A stretch of 64,000 bases of DNA from JAJVID01 sp050247435 (GTDB lineage: Bacteria > Acidobacteriota > Blastocatellia > RBC074): the NCBI GenBank assembly GCA_050247435.1, contig JBFWUF010000042.1, forward strand, positions 9,056 through 73,055, written 5' to 3'. How positions within the stretch are numbered: the stretch's first letter is position 1; each line of letters opens with the position of its first letter. A program made the translations under genes and the position numbers. Shown piece by piece: positions 1 to 7,481 of this stretch. The notes beneath the pieces are model-generated. The model saw only the letters and a program-made list of their open reading frames with translations, was not told where the DNA came from and did not search any database.

Positions 1-728
1 ATTATTTCGTCGTTGAAAACCTGCGTACGCGCCGTTATCCAGACAAACCGGTTTCGTTCAAAGTCGGCAAAGGAGAAGTGCTGGGCATGGCGGGATTGAT
101 CGGCGCGGGCCGCACGGAATTGGCGCAAACGATCTTCGGCGTTGAGCCGAGGCCGGGCGGAAGCATTCAACTCGATGGCGAGAAGCTGAACATAAATTCG
201 CCGCGCGATGCGATCAGAAAAGGCGTTTGCCTGATTCCCGAAGACCGCCGCAATCTGGGGCTGATAACGGAATGGACTGTGCGCGAGAACATCACGCTTG
301 CGACGCTCGATGATTACGCCAGGAGCGGTCTGATTGATTTCGCGGCTGAGGACCGCATCGCCGTCGAGATGTCGGCGAAACTGCGTGTCAAAACGCCTTC
401 GGTTTCGGCCAAGGTTTCGCAACTCAGCGGCGGCAACCAGCAGAAGGTCGTGCTGGCGAAATGGCTGTTGCAAAAATTGAAGGTGATCATCTTCGACGAG
501 CCGACGCGCGGAATTGACATCGGAGCGAAAAGCGAAATTTACGAATTGATCAATCAACTGGCCTCTGACGGCGCGGCGGTGATCGTCATCAGCAGCGACC
601 TGGAGGAAATCCTGCGCATCAGCGACCGCGTGGCCGTGATGCACGAAGGCGACCTGACCGGCATCCTCTCCCGCGCCGAAGCGAGTGAAGAAGCGATCAT
701 GCGACTGGCCGTGGGGCATTCAAAATGA
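1..728 (+). CDS. Sugar ABC transporter ATP-binding protein, C-terminal half (5' truncated)
   Basis: C-terminal nucleotide-binding domain of an RbsA/MglA/XylG-class importer ATPase, cut by the left edge of the window; the frame is open from base 3, so no start codon is visible. Seen in order: the degenerate P-loop GLIGAGRTEL, the signature LSGGNQQKVVLAKWL, Walker B VIIFDEPTRGID, and ISSDLEE in place of a classical H-loop. These features are usual for the second domain of this class. The protein would act on the cytoplasmic face, energising uptake through the permease encoded next, which it overlaps by 4 bases (ATGA). The N-terminal domain and the periplasmic binding protein must lie upstream. 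The substrate (ribose, xylose, inositol or another) cannot be read from this fragment. Confidence 0.93.
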   Translation, partial: YFVVENLRTRRYPDKPVSFKVGKGEVLGMAGLIGAGRTELAQTIFGVEPRPGGSIQLDGEKLNINSPRDAIRKGVCLIPEDRRNLGLITEWTVRENITLATLDDYARSGLIDFAAEDRIAVEMSAKLRVKTPSVSAKVSQLSGGNQQKVVLAKWLLQKLKVIIFDEPTRGIDIGAKSEIYELINQLASDGAAVIVISSDLEEILRISDRVAVMHEGDLTGILSRAEASEEAIMRLAVGHSK

Positions 729-1672
729 TGAAAAAAGAACTGGGCATCTTCATCCTGCTCGTCGTGCTGTGCGCGATTACGGCGATTCTGAACCCGCGAT
801 TCCTGGCGCCCGAAAATTTGCAGAACACCGCGCGACTGATCGGAGCTTACGGATTGCTCGGCCTCGGCCTCGGCGCGGTGATCATCACCGGCGGCATTGA
901 TCTGTCGGTCGGTTCGGCGCTGGCGTTGCTGGGAGTGATGCTGTCAATGGCGATCAAGGAGTGGGGCGTTCCGGGATTCGCGGCGGCGCTGTTGATCGTC
1001 GTCGCGGCGATGGGGCTGGGCTGGCTGCACGGGGTTCTGGTTTCGCGAGTTCGCATTCAACCGTTCATCGTGACTTTGTGCGGGCTGCTGTTTTATCGCG
1101 GCCTGGCGCGGTTCATCGCCAGCGACGAGACGAAAGGTTTCGGCGACGCCGCCGGGTTGGAGAGGCTACAAAGCCTGGCGACGGGCAATGCGCTGGGTGT
1201 GCCGATGCCATTTGTGCTGCTCATCGTCATCGCCGCGCTGATGTGGGTATTGATCCACCGCTCGGTTTACGGACGGTACCTCTTCGCCGTCGGGAACAAC
1301 GAAGACGCGGCGCGTTATTCGGGCATCAGCTCCAAGCGGATGATCGCCAGCGCGTATGTCGTTTGCTCGACGCTGACGGGAATCGCGGCTGTGATCTTCG
1401 CGTTCTACACAAACTCGGTTTCGCCGTCGTCGCACGGCAGTTTTTTTGAGCTTTACGGAATCGCGGCGGCTGTGTTGGGTGGATGCAGTCTGCGAGGCGG
1501 CGAAGGTTCAGTGGTCGGCATCCTTCTGGGCACTGCTTTGCTTCAGGTATTGCAGAATCTGGTCAACCTGCTGGGCATTCCCAGTTCACTGAATTTCGCG
1601 GTGATGGGCGCGGTGATCCTGATCGGCGTGCTGGCCGATCAGTTGCTGAAACGGAAGAGCGGAAAAGTTTGA
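725..1672 (+). CDS. Sugar ABC transporter permease (RbsC/BPD_transp_2 family)
   Basis: 315-residue polytopic inner-membrane permease of the ribose/xylose/galactose importer family. It is hydrophobic throughout with about eight to ten membrane segments, and carries the family landmarks GGIDLSVGS near residue 60 and ALYSG-like AARYSGI with the following KRMIASAYV EAA-like loop in the second half. The start ATG overlaps the ATPase stop (ATGA), so the two are translationally coupled. Length matches RbsC-type permeases (about 310-330). The transported sugar is not identifiable. The gene ends directly at a long inverted repeat, which may serve as the operon's terminator. Confidence 0.93.
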   Translation: MMKKELGIFILLVVLCAITAILNPRFLAPENLQNTARLIGAYGLLGLGLGAVIITGGIDLSVGSALALLGVMLSMAIKEWGVPGFAAALLIVVAAMGLGWLHGVLVSRVRIQPFIVTLCGLLFYRGLARFIASDETKGFGDAAGLERLQSLATGNALGVPMPFVLLIVIAALMWVLIHRSVYGRYLFAVGNNEDAARYSGISSKRMIASAYVVCSTLTGIAAVIFAFYTNSVSPSSHGSFFELYGIAAAVLGGCSLRGGEGSVVGILLGTALLQVLQNLVNLLGIPSSLNFAVMGAVILIGVLADQLLKRKSGKV

Positions 1673-1674
1673 GT

Positions 1675-1773
1675 AGGAGGATGACGGAACAAACAGAAAA
1701 GACGGAACAATCGGAAACGGCCCAGGAAATCTTTCCGTCTATTCCGTTTTTTCGTCTGTTCCGTCATCCTCCT
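1675..1773. repeat. Long inverted repeat, ACGGAACA family, copy 1
   Basis: About 99 bp with 17-bp perfect outer arms (AGGAGGATGACGGAACA and its complement) and an imperfect inner part built from the word ACGGAACA. It starts 3 bases after the permease stop codon. The same words form larger hairpins at 14822-14905 and 55802-55894. A transcript would fold into a strong stem, so it can end or stabilise the ABC-transporter mRNA. Confidence 0.8.
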
Positions 1774-1823
1774 CGCTCCCCTGAGTGGCTACACTCGAAA
1801 TTTGGAATAGGAAGTAAAGACGG

Positions 1824-3005
1824 ATGAAATTTTCGAAGAAGATAAAGAAGAACGCCACCGAAGAGTCGAAATCGCAGTCGTCGTTGTGGCTGCAATTCGG
1901 AGTCGGCATTGTTCTCACGATTGCCGTGGTGGCGATGTACGCTTGTGAATCAAGAGAGAACCAGGCGGCGTCGAATCAACAATCAGGGCACGCTGGTCAT
2001 CATGGCGGCGGCTCAAGCAGCGGCGCGACACAGGCGAGTGTGGTCAATGGCGCGCCGGCGGGCGTCAACACCGCTCCCGCGCCAGGCCCTGCGCCTGAAG
2101 GAATGGTCTGGGTTCCGGGCGGAACTTTTCGGATGGGTTGTGATGATTGCGACATGCCCGACGCTTCGCCCGTCCATCTGGCCACGGTTGACGGTTTTTG
2201 GATGGACAAGACTCCGATCACCAACTCGCAGTTCGAGAAGTTCGTGAATGCAACCGGTTACAAGACCATCGCCGAGCGCAAACCCGATCCGAAGGATTTT
2301 CCCGGCGCGCCGGCAGAGATGTTGGTTCCAGGTTGCGCGGTCTTTACGCCGCCCGCGCAAGATATACCGCTCAATAATCCCTATGCCTGGTGGCGTTATG
2401 TGCCCGGCGCGAACTGGAAAAGTCCCGAAGGCCCGGGCAGCGCGATAAAAGGCCGCGAAGACCATCCCGTCGTTCACATCGCGTGGGATGACGCGGCTGC
2501 TTACGCGAAATGGGCTGGAAAGCGTTTGCCAACCGAAGCCGAGTTTGAATTCGCCGCGCGCGGAGGCTTGGACAGGAAGCGTTACTCGTGGGGCGACGAG
2601 TTGAAACCCGGCGGCAAATGGATGTCGAACATTTATCAGGGGCATTTTCCGTCGAAGAACACTGTTGAAGATGGCTATTTGGCTACCTCGCCCGTCACCG
2701 CTTTCCCGCCGAACAATTTCGGACTTTACGACATGGCCGGCAACGTCTGGCAATGGTGTTCCGACTGGTACAGGCCCGATTATTTCCAGAAGCAGGCGGC
2801 GCAGGGCGTCGTGAAAAATCCGAAAGGGCCTGAAGACAGCTATGACCCACAGGAACCCGGCGTCCCGAAACGCGTGCAGAAGAGCGGCTCTTTTCTGTGT
2901 AGCGATCAATATTGCGTTCGCTATCTGGTCGGCAGCCGCGGTAAAGGCGCAGCGGACAGTGGCGCCTCAAATGTCGGCTTCCGCACCGTCAAATCGGCTT
3001 TGTAA
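1824..3005 (+). CDS. Formylglycine-generating enzyme (SUMF1/FGE-sulfatase) family protein, membrane anchored
   Basis: 393 residues. An N-terminal membrane segment (about residues 20-45) is followed by a His/Gly/Ser-rich linker and then an FGE-sulfatase domain (about 90-390) opening with GMVWVPGGTFRMG. FGE enzymes oxidise a cysteine of type I sulfatases to formylglycine. The two cysteines of the copper-binding active site are present in FLCSDQYC (C359 and C364, same 5-residue spacing as human C336/C341), followed by the conserved SGASNVGFR end. This argues for a real FGE-type oxidase rather than one of the many family members lacking both cysteines. The anchor suggests it works outside the cytoplasm. 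No sulfatase is encoded in the window, so the client is unknown. Confidence 0.85.
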   Translation: MKFSKKIKKNATEESKSQSSLWLQFGVGIVLTIAVVAMYACESRENQAASNQQSGHAGHHGGGSSSGATQASVVNGAPAGVNTAPAPGPAPEGMVWVPGGTFRMGCDDCDMPDASPVHLATVDGFWMDKTPITNSQFEKFVNATGYKTIAERKPDPKDFPGAPAEMLVPGCAVFTPPAQDIPLNNPYAWWRYVPGANWKSPEGPGSAIKGREDHPVVHIAWDDAAAYAKWAGKRLPTEAEFEFAARGGLDRKRYSWGDELKPGGKWMSNIYQGHFPSKNTVEDGYLATSPVTAFPPNNFGLYDMAGNVWQWCSDWYRPDYFQKQAAQGVVKNPKGPEDSYDPQEPGVPKRVQKSGSFLCSDQYCVRYLVGSRGKGAADSGASNVGFRTVKSAL

Positions 3006-3038
3006 ATCAAACTATACTTCCAGGAAAGGTAGGAAGCG

Positions 3039-3431
3039 ATGTGGTACCAGTTGTGCGAGAACCCTCGTGCGATTACCGAGCGCTACAAAGCTGAGCCTGC
3101 GGATACCCCAGTAGTGATACATGAGGTTAGACTCCATGAAGATGGCCCACTGGTTCAGCTTAAAATTGATCTCCCCGTCTTTCCAGAAAAACCTCATCCG
3201 CGATGGCCGGTGGGCGCAAACACGCTACAGGTTGAACTCAATTTCTGGGGAGTTAGCGCCTTTGAGCAAACTGGATGGGGAACGGACAACGTCGGAATCC
3301 TGACTTTGGTCAGAGATGAAACGCTGTGTTTTAGCTTTGCGTCAAATTCTTCCAAGTTCAGTGGAAGCTGCATCAGTGCTCATATCAACAAAGTAACAGC
3401 CTACATTGACGGGAGCAAAGAGACAGCATAA
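3039..3431 (+). CDS. Imm50-like immunity protein (tentative)
   Basis: 130 residues, preceded by the ribosome site AGGAAG five bases before the ATG. The N-terminus MWYQLCENP, the segment VIHEVRLHEDGP, VQLKIDLP and the central GWGTDNVG resemble what I recall of the Imm50 family of polymorphic-toxin immunity proteins. That assignment is from memory and not a search. No toxin or secretion gene lies beside it, so it would be an orphan immunity gene. Codon choice looks less GC-rich than in the neighbouring genes, which is compatible with recent acquisition. Alternative: an uncharacterised small cytoplasmic protein. Confidence 0.55.
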   Translation: MWYQLCENPRAITERYKAEPADTPVVIHEVRLHEDGPLVQLKIDLPVFPEKPHPRWPVGANTLQVELNFWGVSAFEQTGWGTDNVGILTLVRDETLCFSFASNSSKFSGSCISAHINKVTAYIDGSKETA

Positions 3432-3502
3432 CAACGCGCTCCTTTCAGCAAAGGCGCCGCAACCTGTCCAGGTTGCACAACCTTTTTCGAGGAAACCCGA
3501 AT

Positions 3503-4552
3503 ATGAAACGGCAGCTCTTGTTGATCGCGATCACTTTGATTGTGGGCATGACCATCGGCACTTTGGCGACCGGTCAGCAATCGCAAATGAAGAAATGGCA
3601 GAAGGGCAAAGGCTGGGGTTGGGTTTGGGGCAAAGACGACGAGGTCGGCGCGCTGAATGAATTGACTGACGCGTCGCGTCTGGCCGCGCTGCGCGTTGCG
3701 GATCGCGGGAAGGTCTACGACCTGGGCGTGCTTTACGACCGCACGTCTTACAAATGGCCTGGCCACAGCCCGGGCGAAATTCTTTCATTCCGCACTCCCG
3801 AGGGCGTCAAACGGCAAGGCGACCTGCCGGACATCATCAACGACAACGGCAGCAAGACCGCGTGGCACAGTTCGGCGCTCTTCATCAGCGACAACGTGGC
3901 GACGCAGATTGACGGACTTGGCCACGCCACCGAAGGCGACGACAACCACTGGTACAACGGCTTCACCGAAAAAGATTGGGGCGGCAATTGGGGGTTGCGC
4001 AAGGCCGACGCGTCGAAGATTCCGCCGATTGTCGCGCGCGGCGTGATGATTGACGTCGCCGGATTGAAAGGCGTTGACGCGCTGCCTGGTCATTACATCA
4101 TCACGGCTACCGACCTTGAACAAGCTTTGCGGAAGCAAAAGACACAGCTCAAGCCGGGCGATGTGGTTTTGATCCGCACCGGCGCTCTGCGTTACTGGGG
4201 CGAAACCGGGAGCGATCACGCGAAGCTCGCCGCGCACGATTCGGCGGGCATCAACGTCGAGACCGCGAAATGGCTGGTCGAACAGAACGGCGCGATCATG
4301 ATTTGCAGCGACACGAGCGGCGTTGAATATCAGCCGGAGCCTGAAGACGCGAAGGCTTTTCGGGAGAAATATCGTTCGTTCATGCCGCTGCACAATTACC
4401 TGCTGATCGAGCAGGGGATTCACACCGGCGAATTCCATTACCTGGAAGATCTGGCGCGCGATCAAGTCTATGAATTCTGCTACGTCGCCACCACCAACAA
4501 GATCAAAGGCGCTGCGGCGGGATTCACGCTACGGCCGATAGCGATTCGTTAG
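3503..4552 (+). CDS. Secreted cyclase-family (kynurenine formamidase-like) metal hydrolase
   Basis: 349 residues from the ATG at 3503, chosen over an upstream TTG because it follows CGAGGAAACCC and opens a clear signal peptide (MKRQLLLIAITLIVG, cleavage near ATGQQ). The mature part belongs to the cyclase/KynB superfamily (PF04199-like), whose members use a divalent metal to hydrolyse amides or lactones. The expected HxGTHxDxxxH motif is degenerate: the sequence reads DNVATQIDGLGHAT, keeping Asp and the final His but lacking the first two His. GDVVLIRTG and YLLIEQGI further on are typical of the family. It precedes HutH and an aminobenzoyl-CoA-like cluster, so a role in tryptophan or aromatic catabolism is conceivable but unproven. 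A strong terminator follows. Confidence 0.75.
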   Translation: MKRQLLLIAITLIVGMTIGTLATGQQSQMKKWQKGKGWGWVWGKDDEVGALNELTDASRLAALRVADRGKVYDLGVLYDRTSYKWPGHSPGEILSFRTPEGVKRQGDLPDIINDNGSKTAWHSSALFISDNVATQIDGLGHATEGDDNHWYNGFTEKDWGGNWGLRKADASKIPPIVARGVMIDVAGLKGVDALPGHYIITATDLEQALRKQKTQLKPGDVVLIRTGALRYWGETGSDHAKLAAHDSAGINVETAKWLVEQNGAIMICSDTSGVEYQPEPEDAKAFREKYRSFMPLHNYLLIEQGIHTGEFHYLEDLARDQVYEFCYVATTNKIKGAAAGFTLRPIAIR

Positions 4553-4588
4553 CTTGCCCGCCGTTGGCGAAACCAACTCACAATACGA

Positions 4589-4628
4589 AGCCCGCGCGAT
4601 CCGAGTTGATCGCGCGGGCTTTGGCGTT
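4589..4628 (+). terminator. Rho-independent terminator
   Basis: Perfect 13-bp GC-rich stem (AGCCCGCGCGATC with its complement), 6-base loop, then TTTGGCGTTT. It lies 36 bases after the cyclase-family gene and separates it from hutH. Confidence 0.8.
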
Positions 4629-4641
4629 TAATGTCCTTCAT

Positions 4642-4770
4642 GGGAGCGCACGCATCCCTGCGTGCGAGGTTTCTGGTAATTGTCTGGGAGCGCACGCATC
4701 CTTGCGTGCGAGGTTTCTGGCAATAGGTTCTTAATCGGAGTCAAGCACGCAAGGATGCGTGCGCTCCCAG
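4642..4770. repeat. Repeat block, GGGAGCGCACGCATCC family
   Basis: Three copies of GGGAGCGCACGCATCCTTGC, two forward and one inverted, in 129 bp ending 11 bases before the hutH start. Direct copies share the tail GAGGTTTCTGG. A related block lies at 9728-9876. As RNA it would fold into a long hairpin. Confidence 0.85.
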
Positions 4771-4781
4771 GAAGGTATTGA

Positions 4782-6281
4782 ATGATCGAGCTTGACGGTA
4801 GTTCATTAACGCTGGCGCAAACGGAGGCGGTGGCGCTTGGCGAAAAAGCCTCTTTGTCATCCGGCGCTCGCGAACGTGTTGAACGCGCGCGCGAATTCGT
4901 CGAAGAGATCGTCGCGCGCAACGAGGTTGTTTACGGCATCAACACCGGCTTTGGCGCATTGTCCGAAGTATCAATTCCAGCGGATGATCTGCGCGAGTTG
5001 CAATTAAACCTGGTGCGCTCGCATGCCTGCGGCGTCGGCGAACCTCTGCCTGAAAATACCGTGCGGGCGATGATGCTGCATCGCGCGAATGTTTTGGCCA
5101 AAGGATTCTCTGGTTGCCGTCCGGTGGTGATTGAAACCTTGATTGCCATGCTGAACCGCGGCGTGCATCCGGTGATCCCGTCGCGCGGTTCGGTGGGAGC
5201 TTCGGGCGATCTTGCGCCACTGGCCCATCTGGCGCTGGTAACCATCGGTGAAGGCGAGGCGATCTTTCGTGGCGAGCGGATGCCGGGCGGCGATGCGATG
5301 AATCTCGGCGGTATTACCCCGCTTCAACTCGAAGCGAAAGAGGGACTGGCGCTGCTCAACGGCACGCAGGCGATGACGGCGGTTGGAGGGCTGGCGCTGC
5401 TCAACGCCGCGAAACTGGCCGAAGCCGCGGACGTGATCGGCGCGATGACGCTCGAAGCGTTGCGGGGCACGCCAGTGGCTTTCGATGAAAAGATTCATTC
5501 GGCGCGCCCACACTCCGGCCAACTAACCAGCGCGAGGCGATTGCGCGAATTGATCGAAGACAGCGAGATTCGCGAATCGCATCGCGACCGCGCCGCCGAT
5601 CCACGCGTGCAGGACGCTTACGCGCTGCGCTGCATGCCACAGGTTCACGGCGCTGTGCGCGGCGCGCTGCAACACGCGCTCGGCATCGTCGAGATAGAGA
5701 TCAACAGCGCCACCGACAACCCGCTTGTCTTCACCGACCGGCGCGAGGTTTTGTCAGGCGGCAATTTTCACGGCGAGCCGGTTTCGCTGGCGCTCGATTA
5801 CGCCGCAATCGCCGTGGCCGATCTGGGCACGATCGCTGAACGCCGCGTCGAGCGGTTGGTCAATCCGGCGTTGTCCGGCTTGCCCGCCTTTCTGTCGCCG
5901 CATCCCGGAACCAATTCGGGAATGATGATCGCGCAGGTGACCGCAGCCGCGTTGATCGCCGAAAATAACGTGCTGGCGCATCCGGCTTCGGTCTTCACGC
6001 TGCCGACTTCGGCCAACAAGGAAGACCACGTCTCGATGGGAATGACGGCGGCGTTGAAATTCGCGCAGGTGGTCAACAACGTCGAGACGATTCTGGCGAT
6101 TGAGTTGCTCTGCGCGGCGCAGGGACTTGAGTTTTTAAAGCCGCTGAAGCCGAGTCTGAGGCTGCAAGGCGTTTACGACCGTGTGCGCCAGCGCGTGCCC
6201 GCTTTGGAACGCGACGCGCCGCTTGCGCCTTACATTGAATCGTTGAAACAGGTTGTCCGTGAACTCGATCAGGTTTTATAA
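4782..6281 (+). CDS. hutH: Histidine ammonia-lyase
   Basis: 499 residues, the usual length for HutH (about 500-510). The enzyme deaminates L-histidine to trans-urocanate in the cytoplasm. The autocatalytic MIO cofactor triad Ala140-Ser141-Gly142 sits in GSVGASGDLAPLAH. Also present are YGINTGFG (Tyr51), the histidine-lyase-type LVRSHACGVGEPL, and ENNVLAHPASVF with TSANKEDHVSMG. The Ser-His pair in the selectivity loop favours histidine over Phe/Tyr ammonia-lyase activity. No hutU, hutI or hutG is nearby. Instead it is followed after 3 bases by a CoA-thioester aromatic pathway, so a different aromatic amino acid substrate should be kept in mind. Confidence 0.92.
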   Translation: MIELDGSSLTLAQTEAVALGEKASLSSGARERVERAREFVEEIVARNEVVYGINTGFGALSEVSIPADDLRELQLNLVRSHACGVGEPLPENTVRAMMLHRANVLAKGFSGCRPVVIETLIAMLNRGVHPVIPSRGSVGASGDLAPLAHLALVTIGEGEAIFRGERMPGGDAMNLGGITPLQLEAKEGLALLNGTQAMTAVGGLALLNAAKLAEAADVIGAMTLEALRGTPVAFDEKIHSARPHSGQLTSARRLRELIEDSEIRESHRDRAADPRVQDAYALRCMPQVHGAVRGALQHALGIVEIEINSATDNPLVFTDRREVLSGGNFHGEPVSLALDYAAIAVADLGTIAERRVERLVNPALSGLPAFLSPHPGTNSGMMIAQVTAAALIAENNVLAHPASVFTLPTSANKEDHVSMGMTAALKFAQVVNNVETILAIELLCAAQGLEFLKPLKPSLRLQGVYDRVRQRVPALERDAPLAPYIESLKQVVRELDQVL

Positions 6282-6284
6282 GCT

Positions 6285-7481
6285 ATGTCGCGAATCAGGA
6301 AGATAAATGTGATTGGAGGCGGCCCCGCGGGTTTGTATTTCGCCATTCTGATGAAGCGGCAAGACCCGTCGCGCGAGGTCATCGTCGTCGAGCGTGACGG
6401 GCCGAACGACACCTTCGGCTGGGGCATAGTCTTTTCAGACCAGACGTTTTCTTATCTGGAAGAATGTGATCAGCCTTCGTTCCGGCAAATCATCAATGCC
6501 TGCGAAATCTGGGACAACGTTGATGTCGTTCACAAAGGCGAAAAGGTCACTATTCGCGGCAACAGGTTTTCGGGCATTGGCCGGTTGAAATTTTTGAGCA
6601 TACTGCGGGACCGCTGCCGCGAACTTGGCGTTGACCTGCGGTTTGGCGCCAACGTGACCGATGTCGAATTGTATCGAGAGTGCGATCTGATGGTTGGGGC
6701 CGATGGAGCCAACAGTGTCGTGCGCCGCGCGTATCAGGATTTATTCAAACCTTCGATTGACGTGCGCAGGAATAAATACATCTGGCTTGGGACGAATCGG
6801 TTGTTTCACGGTCTGACGCTGACGTTCCGCGAAAACGAGGCGGGCCGCTTCATCGCGCATTCGTACAAATTCGACAAGGGCGCCAGCACGTTCATTGTCG
6901 AATGCGACGAAGCGACGTGGCGCAACGCCGAATTCGAGCGCAAATCGGAGGCTGAAACCTGCGAGTATTTGCAGCGGGTGTTTGAAACCGATCTCGGCGG
7001 CCAAAAGCTCCTGACGAACAATTTCATCAGGTGGATCAACTTCCCGCTGGTGAGAAACCAGAACTGGTCGCACGAGAATGTGGCGCTGCTGGGCGACGCC
7101 TTGCACACCGCGCATTTCTCGATTGGCTCCGGGACGAAGCTGGCGCTGGAAGATTCAATCGCTCTGGCGAAGTCTTTTGCCAGGCAATCGGATGTGACAA
7201 CCGCGCTGCGGGAATTTGAACGAACGCGAAAGCCGGTTGTCGAAGCTTTGCAGGACGCAGCGTTTTCAAGCCTGCTGATGCTGGAAAATATCGCGGAAGA
7301 TTGGAGCCTTGAGCCACTGCCGTTCGCCTACAAAATGATGACCAGAAGCGGCCGGATCACTCACGAGAAACTGAAGAGGCGCGACCCTGAGTTCGCCGCA
7401 GCTTACGAGTTGTGGTTGCTGCGTGACAGAGAGAACCCGCAATCCGCAATCAACAATCCGCAATCAAATGTGGCATCCTGA
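6285..7481 (+). CDS. FAD-dependent monooxygenase, N-terminal half type of 2-aminobenzoyl-CoA/salicylyl-CoA hydroxylase
   Basis: 398 residues. FAD-binding motif GGGPAGLYFAIL near the N-terminus, VGADGANSVVR in the middle and VALLGDALHTAHFSIGSG towards the end identify a group A flavin hydroxylase. The DTFGWGIVFSD segment and the SIGSGTKLALEDS motif match the hydroxylase half of bifunctional salicylyl-CoA 5-hydroxylase/2-aminobenzoyl-CoA monooxygenase-reductase proteins as I know them. Here the reductase half is the next, separate gene, overlapping by 14 bases. The start lies 3 bases after hutH. The last residues (NPQSAINNPQSNVAS) are encoded by a 14-bp direct repeat and look like repeat-derived extension. 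It would hydroxylate an aryl-CoA ring using O2 and NAD(P)H. Confidence 0.83.
   Translation: MSRIRKINVIGGGPAGLYFAILMKRQDPSREVIVVERDGPNDTFGWGIVFSDQTFSYLEECDQPSFRQIINACEIWDNVDVVHKGEKVTIRGNRFSGIGRLKFLSILRDRCRELGVDLRFGANVTDVELYRECDLMVGADGANSVVRRAYQDLFKPSIDVRRNKYIWLGTNRLFHGLTLTFRENEAGRFIAHSYKFDKGASTFIVECDEATWRNAEFERKSEAETCEYLQRVFETDLGGQKLLTNNFIRWINFPLVRNQNWSHENVALLGDALHTAHFSIGSGTKLALEDSIALAKSFARQSDVTTALREFERTRKPVVEALQDAAFSSLLMLENIAEDWSLEPLPFAYKMMTRSGRITHEKLKRRDPEFAAAYELWLLRDRENPQSAINNPQSNVAS
7441..7468 (+). repeat. 14-bp direct repeat inside gene overlap
   Basis: Two adjacent copies of AATCCGCAATCAAC (last base differs) lie in the 3' end of the monooxygenase gene and run up to the ATG of the reductase gene. 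The Asn-Pro-Gln-Ser tail it encodes has no place in the flavoprotein fold. Confidence 0.7.

Noticed and set aside
4782..6281. Phenylalanine/tyrosine ammonia-lyase
   Set aside because: The Ser-His selectivity pair and other blocks are those of histidine ammonia-lyases.
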